Shown: positions 10,733 to 21,776, counted from the first letter of the stretch. The stretch: 64,000 nt of DNA from Phialocephala subalpina (GCA_900073065.1 FJOG01000054.1:124001-188000), one strand, 5' to 3'. Translations and numbers: made by a program. Notes: generated by a model not told the origin, from the letters alone.

Positions 10733-11416
10733 ATGTTCTCCAAAAGCCGCCGGGATTCGGGTATTTCCTTAGGAGAGACACCAACGGAGAGCGGAGTTTC
10801 AGGCACTACTCGTCGACCTCCCCAACGAGTTTCTTCTTTTTCTCCCTCTCTTCGAGGCTCCCCAAGTCCCTCTGGCAGGCCGCTCGCAAGCCCTCCCGAA
10901 AGACTTACAAGTGAAAAAGGACAGACCTTTACACAGACCTCGACACAGACCTCGAAACCCCCAGCCTCTTCTCGCCTTCCCATCTCTCGATTCTTCGATC
11001 TCAGAACTTCTAGGGATCGTACCATAGCACCGCCAAGAATCGAAGTGCCTGACGACGTAATCCCGATTACTTTTCCTGGATCTCGTCGAACCTTTTTCAC
11101 GACAACGAAGGCTGAGAAGAGAATCCGTCTAAAAAAGGTAGACTGCGAGGCAAAGGTTGAAATTGCCCTTCGTAGAGCGGAGACTAGGTCAGCGGAGACT
11201 AGCTCAGTCTTGCACAAAGAATGGGAAGAGGGTGAGGGTGCGCTTGAGTTAACGGAGTGTCTTTTGATGAAGCTTGCGGTACAGGAGAACACCTTGAGAG
11301 GATTGTCAGGAGAAGCGACGATGAACAAGGAGATGGGAAATCAGAGGGAGGAAGAGGCGAATCTCGAGAGGATGAAACGTGAGACAGTTGAAGTTTTGGT
11401 GACATCGAGACTCTAG
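10733..11416 (+). CDS. Hypothetical Ser/Pro-rich protein with helical C-terminus
   Basis: Single exon, 227 aa. Residues 1-95 are rich in Ser, Pro, Arg and Thr with repeated TQTST units (about 66-75), typical of a disordered tail. Residues 100-130 read RIEVPDDVIPITFPGSRRTFFT. Residues 130-227 are highly charged (many Glu, Lys and Arg) and likely coiled-coil, ending ERMKRETVEVLVTSRL. The same DNA is open on the opposite strand for 266 codons, but that translation is Cys/Val-rich without a plausible fold, so this strand is preferred. Not recognised. Confidence 0.5.
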   Translation: MFSKSRRDSGISLGETPTESGVSGTTRRPPQRVSSFSPSLRGSPSPSGRPLASPPERLTSEKGQTFTQTSTQTSKPPASSRLPISRFFDLRTSRDRTIAPPRIEVPDDVIPITFPGSRRTFFTTTKAEKRIRLKKVDCEAKVEIALRRAETRSAETSSVLHKEWEEGEGALELTECLLMKLAVQENTLRGLSGEATMNKEMGNQREEEANLERMKRETVEVLVTSRL

Positions 11417-11520
11417 TCACAAATAATAAAAGAGGGCGCCAGCTAGCTCCCTATATCAAATAGTTGTTCCACTGAGTGAAGACTTCTCCGAGCATCCAGA
11501 GCATACAGGGTGTTGCGGGT

Positions 11521-11856
11521 ATGCAAGATGAGGCATCAGCAGCTGCTGGGACTGCTGGGAAACAGGGACAAAGGGAGTGCTCAAGGACCGTATCCGGACC
11601 GTGGGTCGCGGCTCACGTTGCGAGGTCTCGCAATGTCTTGAAGAGAACGCGGGCACAAGACATGGGAGGTGGAGTGCAGAGCCAACGTCCTAGAAAGCTA
11701 GCTCGAGCATCGGCTGGAAAGTCATCTCTGCCGACTTCTGCCCAGCCTTCCGAGCTTGTAGTCATCTCTGACTCGGAACCAGAACCTGAGGGCGATGAGG
11801 GTCATAAACCAAGGCACTTTCTGGTCGCTAACAGTCACAGGACGGAAAGGATTTAA
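11521..11856 (+). CDS. Possible small protein with SUMO-interaction-like motif
   Basis: From the first ATG at 11521 to TAA gives 111 aa; the frame is open further upstream to about 11476, so it may instead be a 3' exon of a spliced gene, perhaps of the gene ending at 11416. The translation is basic and Ala/Ser-rich, then has ELVVISDSEPEPEGDE near the C-terminus. A hydrophobic VVIS core followed by acidic residues is the pattern of SUMO-interaction motifs. No other domain is seen. Whether it is expressed is unclear. Confidence 0.3.
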   Translation: MQDEASAAAGTAGKQGQRECSRTVSGPWVAAHVARSRNVLKRTRAQDMGGGVQSQRPRKLARASAGKSSLPTSAQPSELVVISDSEPEPEGDEGHKPRHFLVANSHRTERI

Positions 11857-12555
11857 TGATTAACGAGAAATTAATGAACAATCTGAACATGCCTCCGAAT
11901 GTGCCATCTTGTCTTTCCATAAAAATTCCCTCCCCGATGTACGTATATTACATAGCCCTCCATGTTGCGAGCATACGACGCCGCGTGAGATCGCGGTTTC
12001 TCAGTCTTGATGTGGATCCCTTTGATACCTCTAAGACAATCGCCTCTGCCATTTAAATAATGTGGAATAACCGAAATAAAAGATTTCAGCAACGTCGTGG
12101 ATTTTTCTAGGGATTCAGGGGTTGGAGCAGATTTGGAAGGAAGTGGGGTGCTCGGGATACGGCGCTCCCAATTCAAACTCTCTAGCGCAGCTCAACGATG
12201 AACAACACTACATTAGGGTCTGGGATTCTCGAGTATGGCTCGATAGAGATAGAGGCTGCAATTTTGCGCTGGTCTCCAGTGACTTTCACTATCTCGCGTT
12301 GCTTTTCAACGGCAATATATATGGCTTAGAGCTGGCGACTTCCGTTGGAAGGAACTGTCTTCGAAACTCCGTCCTAAAACCGGCGACCCGAGAGGCAAAG
12401 ATGAGAAGGCTCTTTGTCGCGTTGCAACAGAATGCAGCATTTTGTCAGTGAATTTTGGACGCTTCTAAGTTCTCGTCATTACTGGAAAGGCACGAGGATA
12501 TATTCATGTCCCATTCTTGAAAACGCTCTCGTGACTGCCATCGACTTGTGATCAA
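11857..12555. other. Gene-poor stretch with a weak WD40-like frame
   Basis: The plus-strand frame at 12122-12451 contains HYIRVWDSRVW and FHYLALLFNGNIYGLE, faintly like a WD40 blade of a fungal NLR-type protein, but it is short and has no further blades. Otherwise no gene seen. Confidence 0.25.
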
Positions 12556-13109
12556 TTAAATCAAGCTATTCAGTTGTCTGAAATCTTCATCATCGGCCCT
12601 CATCATGTAGGACCTTACGTCCTTGGACATCTCAAACGCTACTTCAGGAAGGCTTCGAGTCGGGTGCATGATCCCACAGCCCACGCAGATCTGATGAGAG
12701 TGCCCTTCTGTCTTTTCCAACCTGCTTGGGATCAACAGAGGTCCTTGGCCGTCCTAGCTAACTTCCAATTGTTGCTCGTCAGTGTCTCTAACCACGTCCA
12801 CAATGCGTCGCAAAACCGCACGAAATCGGCCTAGAAGACTAGGATTGTCCTGTGGCCAATTAAGCACCAGCTGTCGAACATCCTTGACCTCGGGTTGATC
12901 GAAGAGGCATACGAAGCAGGGTCGTTCTGAGCTCCAGGTTAGCGTCTGGAGAAAGGGTTAGCAAGTCTCGCCCTTGCGTCTTTAAGAGATGCTCATACCT
13001 GCGAGATAGAGGTCAACCGTCCACCATGCATCTGTCGGAGGTAGGATCTCTCGAGCGGCCTGAATGCAGTGACGTCCGTGGAGGCACGTGAGGCGGCAAA
13101 TTTCAGCAT
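12556..13109 (-). pseudogene. Unrecognised spliced gene with two CxxC pairs and one in-frame stop
   Basis: Two exons on the minus strand: 12999-13109 and 12556-12945, separated by a 53-nt intron with a GTATGAG donor, GCTAAC branch point and CTCCAG acceptor. Exon 1 from the ATG at 13109 reads MLKFAASRASTDVTAFRPLE, and exon 2 starts TLTWSSERPCFVCLFDQPEV. The reading stays coherent for 167 codons except for one TAG (CTAGGAC) between DEQQLEVS and DGQGPLL. This could be a nonsense change or the end of an undetected short intron. Cys pairs CFVC and CVGCGIMHP suggest a zinc-binding fold. An upstream in-frame PDNDPP segment hints that the true N-terminus lies further up and is lost or spliced. Not recognised; resembles fungal F-box-type hypothetical proteins only loosely. 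Confidence 0.5.
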
Positions 13110-14162
13110 GGGAGGATCGTTGTCGGGATTACGAAGGTAGCGTATTTAATAATCGTATTTTATCTTTGGAAAATTATTTCATTATAATAATATTACTTCC
13201 GTTTCGGAGGCGGGGTAGCTGTGTTGGTGGTGAGAACCTTATCTCGGCCTTCTTCTTCGCAGTCTGGTGATCAAAATTGTTGTTCGTGACTCTGGATATG
13301 ACGACTCCAGCGTGTTCCATTGTGCCAACTGTCCTGATCATTACGACAACGACGACGAGGCGGGGGAATCAGCAACCGCATCCAGATGATCGAGGTGCTG
13401 CTATATCGACAAAAGCTTTCAGGAAATCCGCATCCAGATGCCCTGCCTCCCCGTCTCCCCGTCCCCTGCGAATGAGCCACAGAACTGCCTTTCCAGCTGG
13501 AGTCGTGTTTCGTGTCTCCAAGCCCCAAAGTGACATCCCATTTCCCACAGTCCCTCCCAGCATCCACGAATTACGATCCAGGCATTGAGCTCTCCAGCCA
13601 CAGCCCAGCAGCTCGGTAATGCATGTAGGGTCCTTATCCGCCAAGCGAGAACAACTTCCAAGCCTCGTCCAGCCCAGCTTGGCCTGGGATGCAGGGCGAG
13701 AAGCAGCCTGCATTTGAGACATTTGCTGGCTTGGTACGGGCTACCAGCTCTGTTGAGCTAGGTGCCTTGGTCACGAAGGTTTGGTGGCTTCCTTTTATTA
13801 TCGTGCAATATTCAGCTAGCAACAGACAGGTTTTTCTGGGAGCTGGCCGACGACGACTCTGCTCTCCATCTTATCTCTGCACCCGCATTCCCTTGTTTCT
13901 GTTACAACACTCATTCGCAGATTGGCAGATTGCGTCAGAAGTCCGTGTCTCTTTTCCAGAGCTGCCTCATTCTTCAATTTGTTGTTCTCTGCTACGTGTT
14001 CAGTGGTTGCAGACAGGATCGTTCGATCGTCGCGTTTCTTGCATCTGCAGCTGCATTTGTTTGCTATCTACGAGATCAATTGACCTTCTCCTCTGCAGTG
14101 TCCTGCTCTCGAACAGTTTTTCCGACCTCTCTCGCCCTCGAAACCCCTCGAACTCATTCAAG
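13110..14162. other. Intergenic region and long leader of the EBP gene
   Basis: About 1 kb. Several overlapping frames are open in the C-rich part (13280-13720), but none has a coherent protein signature. From about 13850 the sequence is pyrimidine-rich, typical of a fungal promoter or 5' leader before the ATG at 14163. A 40-codon minus-strand frame (MEHAGVV...) near 13195-13320 is open but unsupported. Confidence 0.4.
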
Positions 14163-15254
14163 ATGGCGTCCATCGTCCATCAACTCAACTCGAGCCTCGC
14201 TCCCACGAACATGATCACGAATCATTCCTACTATCCACTCGAGGTCGAGATTGCGCACCTTATTGCGAACGAATACTCTGTTCCCATGCTGTTGAGCATG
14301 TTTGCTGGTCTGTGTGGGTTGATATTGTTTGGGACTGTCTCGATTGTGGATAGGGTACATCCAAGATTGCCAGCGAGGGAGAAGGCTGCTATCTGGTGGT
14401 TGGTCCTGTGTGCGTATTTCTCTCCTTCGTATACCCCTATCCCCTCGATTGGGAGTGCCTGCGCAGAATGGCAGATGGGTGCAAGCAATGGAGAGGGGAC
14501 GGGGCAGGTTAAATGTTCAGTACTGACATAGACACAGCGGGCGCAATCCACCTCTTCTTCGAAGGATACTTCTCCCTCAATCACACACGAATGGGCCCCG
14601 CTCAAGATCTCTTCGGGCAGCTATGGAAAGAATACGCATTCTCAGACAGCAGGTACCTGACCTCTGATCCGTTCGTTCTCTGCATGGAGACCGTCACTGC
14701 TGTAAGCTTCCCGCACCCTTCCCCACCTCATTCCCTACGACCTCCTGTCACAAGTTACAAGCTGACAATCCAAAGTTCACATGGGGACCTCTCTGCTTCG
14801 TCGTCGCCTTGTTTGTCGCAACCTCCCACCCTCTTCGCCATCCCCTTCAAATCATTGTCTGTGTTGGCCAGATCTATGGATTGATTCTCTATTATGCCAC
14901 CAGCATGTTCGATCATTTCTACACGGGCGTAACATACTCGAGACCTGAGTTCTTGTACTTCTGGGTGTACTATTTCTTCATGAACTTCATCTGGATGGTG
15001 TTCCCTGGCAGTGAGTCTCCCTGTTATCTTATCTCTGGTGGTTGGGAGTGGAGTGGTGGTGGGGCTGAAGAAGTGGGCATGATAAGGAATTGGAGGGTAT
15101 CGGGCAACGTGGTGTTTGAATGAAGGCTGACGTGTGCATAGTGCTGCTCGTGAGCAGCGTCAGGAAAATCGCGAAAGCTTTCCAGGCCTTGGAGAAGCTG
15201 GAGTCGAAGGCCACCAATGGGAAGGCCAAGAATGGGCATGCGAAGAGATCATAA
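14163..15254 (+). CDS. EBP-family (EXPERA domain) sterol delta8-delta7 isomerase-like protein
   Basis: Four exons: 14163-14409, 14538-14701, 14776-15010, 15142-15254 (about 252 aa). Four or five membrane segments are visible. The EBP signature is present: GAIHLFFEGYF (His and Glu spaced as in the catalytic H-x3-E of human EBP), CMETVTA (second catalytic Glu) and the last helix FWVYYFFMNFIWMVFPG (conserved N-x2-W). The C-terminus is Lys/Ala-rich and cytosolic. The family isomerises the sterol double bond from C8 to C7 in the ER membrane, or includes close relatives without proven activity. Most fungi use the unrelated ERG2 for this step, so this protein may be additional or act on another substrate. 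Splice sites GTGCGT, GTAAGC and GTGAGT all keep the frame. Confidence 0.85.
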
Positions 15255-15697
15255 GCAAGTTCAAGTCATGTATGATAAGAGGTTTCAGGGTTGCATAGGA
15301 GTAGGAAGCTATTAGGCTTCGCGATTCAACACGAAGAAGACGAGGTTCATCAGAGAAGTGAGCCCAAGCTCGGAAACATGTAGGGAGGTGGGTGGTTCCA
15401 AGAATTGGATGCATATAAACATAGATGGAGGCGGATGTCAATTTAATACTGTACCAACATTCCCTGCACTTGCAGGTTGTCTCACATTGGTACCTGTTCT
15501 CACCCCCACTGACATGATTGGATGCTTCAAGTACAGCAACGTATGTCTCCCACCTATAGCTGTCTACACAGGTTCTAACTTAAGATAGATTCTTGCTAGC
15601 TATAAAAGTACAGATTATGGGAAAAGAATGATGTGCCATGCTTCACATTGAATGAAATCCATGCTCTTGCTCACTTCACCACACGCCTTCTCCCTTC
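15255..15697. other. Convergent intergenic region
   Basis: About 440 bases between the convergent EBP and MDR genes; 3' untranslated sequence, no gene seen. Confidence 0.4.
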
Positions 15698-16615
15698 TCA
15701 TGGAACAAAGACAATCCTCTCGCCACCATCATTCCATACCTTCTCTACCTCTTCCAGCTTCACCACCTTCACATTACGCTTGGGGACGTTCTTGAGAGCA
15801 TTCAACACACCAGGCATTGATTCTGCCAGTTGTTGCATCGTCCAAGCACCTGGACCGGCTCCTCTCATCGTGATATCCTTGCTCCTCAAAACGGCACTAG
15901 GCAAGGACGCCTCCAGTCCAGCCAAGCTTCCGATCTGCACGTACTGGACACACCTCTTCGAGTTCAAACTCTTCAGCAAGTACACAACGGGCGGCCCGTA
16001 CAAGTAATCCAGCACCACATCAACATCCCCCAACCCAGAGAGATCTGTCTCCTCAACAGGATCACGCAGCTGGATTCTCTCATCCAGATCCAACGCTTCC
16101 ATCGCTTTCACATTCCTCCCGATGCCAATCACCCTCCCAGCACCAAACTCCTTCGCGATATGAATCGCCACACCTCCAGACGCAGTAGTCACGCCTAGGA
16201 TCACGACAGTGAAGTTCTTGGGAAGGTTGAACGTCCTAGTCTTCAGCGCCAGATAGCTTGAGAACGCGGGATTCACCAGCATAGCAGCCTGCACTGGATC
16301 AACTCCTTCTGGCAACAGAGTGATGTCCCTCTTCGGTACATTGATGATCTCGCTAAACGAACCCCCTGTTGCCATTGTGGAGAAGTAGACTGTCTGGCCT
16401 GTGGCTGTGATGCCAACACCGTCGGCGCCTGGGACGTGGGGAAGGGTTTTGGCGGAGTAGTGGGTTCCTGCTGCTCGAGACTTGACGAGCTGGGAGAGGC
16501 CTGTTGCGATGAGCTTGATTTGCAGCAGCTCGGAACCTTCTTTTGGCATGGGAGGTGCTTCGATTTCGGTGTATTTGGGGGGCTGGCCCCAGGATGTGAC
16601 GAGTGCGGTGTGCAT
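15698..16615 (-). CDS. Medium-chain dehydrogenase/reductase, quinone-oxidoreductase type
   Basis: Single exon, 305 aa from the ATG at 16615. The N-terminal GroES-like part (MHTALVTSWGQPPKYTEIEA, then LPHVPGADGVG) is followed by a Rossmann segment FTVVILGVTTASGGVAIHIA with AGRVIGIGRN. The Cys/His ligands for catalytic and structural zinc are absent, so this is a zinc-free NADPH-dependent reductase of the quinone-oxidoreductase branch. The C-terminus (VKLEEVEKVWNDG, RIVFVP) is typical of fungal members. Substrate unknown; cytosolic. Confidence 0.8.
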   Translation of the reverse strand: MHTALVTSWGQPPKYTEIEAPPMPKEGSELLQIKLIATGLSQLVKSRAAGTHYSAKTLPHVPGADGVGITATGQTVYFSTMATGGSFSEIINVPKRDITLLPEGVDPVQAAMLVNPAFSSYLALKTRTFNLPKNFTVVILGVTTASGGVAIHIAKEFGAGRVIGIGRNVKAMEALDLDERIQLRDPVEETDLSGLGDVDVVLDYLYGPPVVYLLKSLNSKRCVQYVQIGSLAGLEASLPSAVLRSKDITMRGAGPGAWTMQQLAESMPGVLNALKNVPKRNVKVVKLEEVEKVWNDGGERIVFVP

Positions 16616-17659
16616 GATGGATTTTTCTTCTCCGGAACAGGTCTTGGTTCCTTCAATCAATTGAGGGACTCTATCCTTCTCTCTCTTAATGCTCGAGGTA
16701 GTACTCTGATTGTGATGTGTCTTGAACTCATAGATGAAATCACCTGAGAGAACGTAGAAAAGCTCGCGTATTTATCCAGTTTCTAAAGGGGGGAGAAGGT
16801 CGCCACCAGGGCGCGCGATTTTGTGAGGCCGAACGCGCATTCCTCATCACTCTTCTGATCAATCACGATGTATATTATTCAGAAGACACAATGCTATGCT
16901 AAGCAATTGCGCTAAATCTTAAGCAGTTTGTGCCTGGCATTTCTCAGCGATGTAGAATCACGATAAGCGCTGGTCTCAATTGAACTCCTCGTCGCATGGC
17001 GATTTTCTCGACCTTCCATGAAGCGTCTGTCACCCCACAATCTTTTCATTTGCTGTCTATCGTCTCGTATTATTGTGCATCTATTTTTCACCTTCACTCT
17101 TACTGTACCACGCTGCGTGCATCGTCAATCCGCGACGTGGCGAGTTCGCTCCCAGTGATCTCCATCGTCTCCCATCCTTCCCACCCCTTCAACGACGCCA
17201 TTCCACCAACACACCTTCAATCGCTGTATCGGCTTCAAGAAGACAGTAAGTGCTACTCGCGACTCATTTTTTACGCGATGAAATGTTCCAAGCTCGATGG
17301 GAAATGTGTTCGATGATGCAGGACGAAGCTGGATCATGTCGCGAATTAGCTGGCGTCACCGGCTCTCCTGCATTCCCACGACTTCCATTGGCCACTACAC
17401 TTTTCGCAATTGAATGCAGTTGATATTAGATGCTGTCCAACTACCTGCGGGCGTGATAGAGCTTGTGTGGGTGGGGATCTCGCTCTGCGAAGCTGCTAAG
17501 GCAGGTGAAAATCCGAGAGACTGAGGAGGAGGAGGAGGAGGAGGAGGAGGAGGAGTAGAAGTCGCTCAACCACCTCGCCTACGCCATCTGGACCTCGGGT
17601 TGCCAAGAGTATAATGGCATTATGGTACAGCTTTGGAGGAGAGACACAAGTTCATTACT
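16616..17659. other. Intergenic with possible small spliced transcript
   Basis: No protein of known family. A plus-strand frame from the ATG at 16996 is open to about 17248, where a GTAAGTG donor and a GATGCAG acceptor (17320-17322) would join it to a short exon ending after ATTTTCGCAATTGA-like sequence near 17415. The signals are good but the peptide is low in information, so it may be a noncoding transcript. Confidence 0.3.
17523..17555. repeat. (GGA)n microsatellite
   Basis: About eleven uninterrupted GAG/GGA trinucleotides. Confidence 0.9.
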
Positions 17660-18658
17660 TCAGCTATCCATAATCACCTCATTACATGCCCCAATGTCAC
17701 CCCCAAAAGCATCCAGATCCAAAACTTCAATCCTCCTCATCCACGTCTCAGGCCAAAGCAAAAACACCCCATGGACGTCCTTCATGTGCGTCTGCCATTC
17801 TTCATCGAAAATAGTCTCACGATTGTAGCACGGAACTCTCTGTTCGCCTCTCGATCCTTCTCGCGCGATACTCATCGATTTGCACATGTCCAGGATTCGA
17901 AAACCTTCAGCCGCTGGAATCACAGTCCATGCTGACTTGGTCGAGATGTTGTGTTCGCGAAGAGCTCTGAAGGGATCTCCATGGTTCTGTGGTGGAGCGT
18001 AGGGAGCCATCGATGGCGGATGTGGAGAGTGAGACATAGATTGTGTGAACGCTGTCACGGGACCTGGAGTACTTGGTGAGGAGTAGGTGTATGAAGGATA
18101 TGAGGACATTGAGGATGTGTAGCCAGGATATGATGATCGTTGAGACATGGACATGAGGACTGATGATGCAGAAAAAGATTCCGTCGATGGACCATGCGCA
18201 CGTTTGTAGTCGTGTTCATCGTCACGCTCCTGCGAAAAGCGGGATGAAGATGAATGTCCCCGTTCTAGTTGTGCCGATGGCATTTCTCTATAGATGTGAG
18301 CATGGTCCATCAAGAACGAGAAAAAACATACAAACGGCCTCTCCCGCTCGATCCCTCTGCGATTGTGAGATTCAGACCCTCATTCTTGATATGTATCGCA
18401 ACATGCTAGTCTCGTCAGCTGACTCTCACTTCATCGGACTGGTCTTGAAACCTTTCTAAGGTTCGCTGCGGTTTTTGTTTCCTTCTGGCAGAACCCGCAT
18501 ACGGACTCGCACTTTGCGATCCGTAGAACGCCTGTCGTGTTCCAGGGAGGATGGATATGGCCTTTGCTGCACGTGGTGTTACCCAATGTGGGCTCTAAGG
18601 ACATCATTCGCGATTTCGGCGCCCGTGAGGAAGGATGACAGAGAGTTGTGTAAGTCAT
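17660..18658 (-). CDS. C2H2 zinc-finger protein (spliced)
   Basis: Three exons: 18452-18658, 18332-18405, 17660-18287 (about 302 aa). The zinc finger only appears after splicing. Exon 1 ends with CGFCQKETKTAANLRK and exon 2 starts HVAIHIKNEG, giving the canonical C-x2-C-x12-H-x3-H. Introns are 46 nt (GTTTCAAG donor, GCTGAC branch, CTAG acceptor) and 44 nt (GTATGT donor, TATAG acceptor), and both preserve frame. N-terminal to the finger is another Cys/His group (TTCSKGHIHPPW, KCESV). Residues 100-205 are Ser/Tyr/Pro-rich; the last 90 form a conserved-looking domain with CYNRETIFDEEWQTHMKDVHG, possibly a second finger. Probably a nuclear regulator. The start is chosen as the longest ATG in frame (18658); 18607 is an alternative. 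Confidence 0.65.
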
Positions 18659-19634
18659 CAAGTCATTGGGAACTAGGAAACGCACTCGTTGCGAATTCGA
18701 AGCAGAAAGGGAATTTGTGAGAGAAAAAGTATGATCGGAAAATTAAGTATGTGAAACAGCGCGCGAAATGGAAGCCGACCTCGCTGTGAGGAAGTCATCT
18801 GTACTTATAGACTACGTTCTTCTAAAGCTTCTAGAGGTAGGGTAGGCCCGCTCGTTGGTTGCAGTAAGTCAAATGTGTGTGAAGTGCAACGCTTTCGACG
18901 TTGCGTTGGAATACTAAGTCGGGAAATGCTCGCGAGTGAGGGGCCGGGCGTGAACTAGCCGAGTGGGAGGATAAGATGCGATTGGCTCCGTGGTGCAGGT
19001 GCCGAACCACGAGCCATGAAATGCTAGTAACCCGAGCAGCCGCACCGCCCCCTGCTTTGCCCCGGTTGGGATGAACCTGATCGACGAGATCGATGCGAGG
19101 ACTTCCAGGATCAAGGTATCCAGGAGGTGAATAGGAGAAACCCTCTGGGGAGAGCAGGTAAGGATGCGAGAGGAAGGATGGGAGAGAGAGGCAAGAGAAA
19201 GGAGAACTTTGACTGAGGAGAGAATCTTAGACTTCGAGCAGTTTGAAGTGCAGGTTTGAGGATATACTACGAGTCCTCAAACTATCCTCCTCCACGTGAT
19301 GTCGAATTTGAATGGAGCAGACTTCGATATTACTACGGGAGGGAGAGATTGTAGCAGGGTAGATGATGTAAAAGACCCGTAGGATCTGTTTTAGGAGATA
19401 GCATGATGCTTGAAGAATCTCTCGGTATATACCCATTTGCGGGAAGAGTTGCTTCTGGTTAGGCTTCCGAATGTGCGCCACGGAGAAGATTGGGGGCATT
19501 CCATGAGGCTAGTGCTCCATATCATACATATGGGACGATAAGATGTGTTGCGATTGGACGGAACCGACAAGACCAGAAACCCTTTCTCTGTTCGTCCGAA
19601 TTCCGATTCAGCAACAATACACGAGCAATTCCCA
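18659..19634. other. Intergenic, no gene seen
   Basis: About 1 kb upstream of the C2H2 gene. No coding frame with recognisable content; presumably promoter plus repeat-flanking sequence. Confidence 0.4.
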
Positions 19635-19751
19635 TGTTACAAGGTATGAGTGAGCATGCATTAGGTGATGTGCGAGAGGGGCAGAGCCCCGTTATGTACA
19701 AGAGGAGTGGGACAGAATGTCCCACGCGATCTGCGGAGCCTCATTCCAACA
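19635..19751 (-). repeat. Dispersed LTR-like repeat, copy A
   Basis: Read on the minus strand it starts TGTTGGAATGAGGCTC at 19751 and ends TACCTTGTAACA at 19635, so its ends are TGTT...AACA, as in short fungal LTRs. It contains a perfect hairpin GTGGGACA-ttc-TGTCCCAC at 19707-19725. Copy B at 29821 matches it over most of its length with mainly transition differences. No obvious target duplication. Confidence 0.7.
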
Positions 19752-19843
19752 TAGCGACCGTGGTCCACCATGAGTCATGATAAGAGGAGGGTATAGACAT
19801 AATTCGTAAAGCGTAAGCTGGATGTAAGTATGGACAGATCTTG

Positions 19844-21776
19844 TCATAACCATCCACCGATATTCATGTATGCAAGAGAAGTAATCTCTTTGTAATTGGA
19901 CGAGAAATTTGAAGGGTCGATAACCTCAAATAGGCGTCTACTCTATTGTGACAAGAGTTAGTAGGGTTGAGCGCAAGACGATGCAAGTAAGTTACTTACG
20001 GATCGCGCTCGCCTGCTGCGTTGGCTTGCAAGGTGCTTCACAGAGAAGGACATTGCGAATGAGGCTATGATTCCCAGGAATCCCACAGCCGGTAGATGAG
20101 TACCGAAGGCGTCGGCAGCTGCTGGAAAGACCGTCCGTGCTTTTGGAAAGATCCAATCGTGGATAGAGCTGACAGTGATGAAAGCTATCAACCACAGGCC
20201 AAGGGCAAGGTATGCCTGGCGCTCACATTTCTGTTCGACCTTAGCGCAGACCTGAGGAGCGGCTTCTCGGGACAAGTACCTTGCACCACCAAATGGACTT
20301 TGGGAGTCGCCATTGTCGGATCTTTGAGAGGCATTGTAGTCATATGAGCCACCATATGGATTACCGTTCTGGAAAGCGAAGTTGCTAGGAGTATTAAAGT
20401 CGGAATATTTATCGTTGTTGGTATCCGAATTCCACTGGGAGTCCATGCTTGAAAATGAGTATGATGAGAAAGGAGGCTGGAAATCATTGTATCCCTGAAC
20501 TGGTTGACCGTCCGGTGCATGGCGCTGAAAAGATGGAACTCGGATATAGTGACCATAGATCCAAGGCTCAATGGTGTTATGCGATCCACAGTTATAGCAC
20601 GGTCCAGTAGCGTTGTCATTCATGAGCAAGCATGTTTCTGCTGAGCATATGTAACGATATGCGGGATCGATGCGTGTGAAGGCAAAGTGGAACAGCTCAA
20701 AATGAAGTTGTAGCATGTCGGCATCTTCGAAATACTCTTGACAAAGTCCATCAAGATGTTGGCAATAGAAGAGTCCATTTCGGTATACTCCAATCGCAAT
20801 CATCTGTCCATTCTGGTAGGAAGAGTAGGGGTTGGGATCGAGGACGGGGAGGTTTGGCGCAACCAAATTGAGGGTAGCTGGCGCGGGAACTTGCGATCGT
20901 TGGTCTCCATTGACACCTCCAGGCGACTGAATATCTAATGTAGGATCAAAGGCGCCGTATTGCCCAAGTAGCTCACTGCCCAAGTCACCACCGATACCAG
21001 CGAGCGCATCTGATTGCGAGGAGCTCGATATATTCTCCTCCTTTATGGCAGAGAAAGTTGTAGTCCCCTGAGATGTACTCGAGCCAGACGAGCTAGTCTT
21101 GTGTTGTGGTGGTCGATGGCCTTCTGAGGCTTGCCAAAGTTTCTCGAGGCTCTGGATATCGTGATGCTCCAACGGGCACTAGATACCATGTCAGAAATGT
21201 TCGCGCAGTGGAATGGTATGGCATGAAGCTTACAGGAACTCTGCGACTGCGACACACCCAGCAGGAACCAAGGCATCGCACTAATGCAGCCTTTGCGCGC
21301 TTTGTAGGGTTGAGCTTGCTCCTTCTCCGTTGTTTAATCTTCTTGCCATCGAAGGACATCAACTCGTCAGGCCTTCCTCGCGATGTTAAACTCTCGTTGT
21401 CGTCGAACGATACGACTGAAGACAAGTCTGTAACTGCATCGTAGTTGCTGGTCGATATGGACAAAGCTCGATGGCGTCGCGACGAGGCAACCGAAGTCGT
21501 CGATCGTGGAGGAGCGGGTCCTGGCACGCTGAGATGAAAACCGTGGTGGTTGCTGGTCGCAGATTGTGGTTGTTGACTTAATTGCTTCTCCAACTTGTAT
21601 TGCTTGTAGAGCTGCAAGGCCTTGGCATGCTTATCCGGTGGGATAGGAAGAGGATAGTTGGGGTACGGTTGGTGCGGCGGCGACGAGGGAGTTGGCTGCT
21701 GAGCAGCAGGTGGTGATGGTTGGTTCATCGTTCTGATCGTCAGTGACTGACGGTTTCCTGGGTGCTGAGGAAACAT
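19844..21776 (-). CDS. Zinc-finger-like protein with C-terminal membrane spans
   Basis: Three exons: 21234-21776, 20000-21178, 19844-19942 (606 aa). The last intron (57 nt, GTAAGT donor, TACTAAC branch, AATAG acceptor) replaces a read-through end with SRRLFEVIDPSNF and a stop at 19844. The first intron joins CWVCRSRRVP to CPLEHHDIQSLEKLW, a Cys-rich basic motif like a variant fungal zinc cluster (C-x2-C-x6-C). Mid-protein there is a C2H2-like unit (FYCQHLDGLCQEYFEDAD, then LQLHFELFH) and another Cys group ending CYNCG. Near the C-terminus are two hydrophobic spans, AYLALGLWLIAFITVSSI and HLPAVGFLGIIASFAMSF. The N-terminus is Pro/Gln-rich. A DNA-binding-like head on a membrane anchor suggests a tethered regulator; this is inference. 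Confidence 0.75.

Noticed and set aside
10528..11328. 266-codon minus-strand frame opposite the gene at 10733
   Set aside because: Composition is Cys/Val/Gly-rich with no domain; the plus strand shows normal low-complexity and coiled-coil character.
12122..12451. WD40/NLR gene
   Set aside because: Only one blade-like segment is visible, too short for a confident relic.
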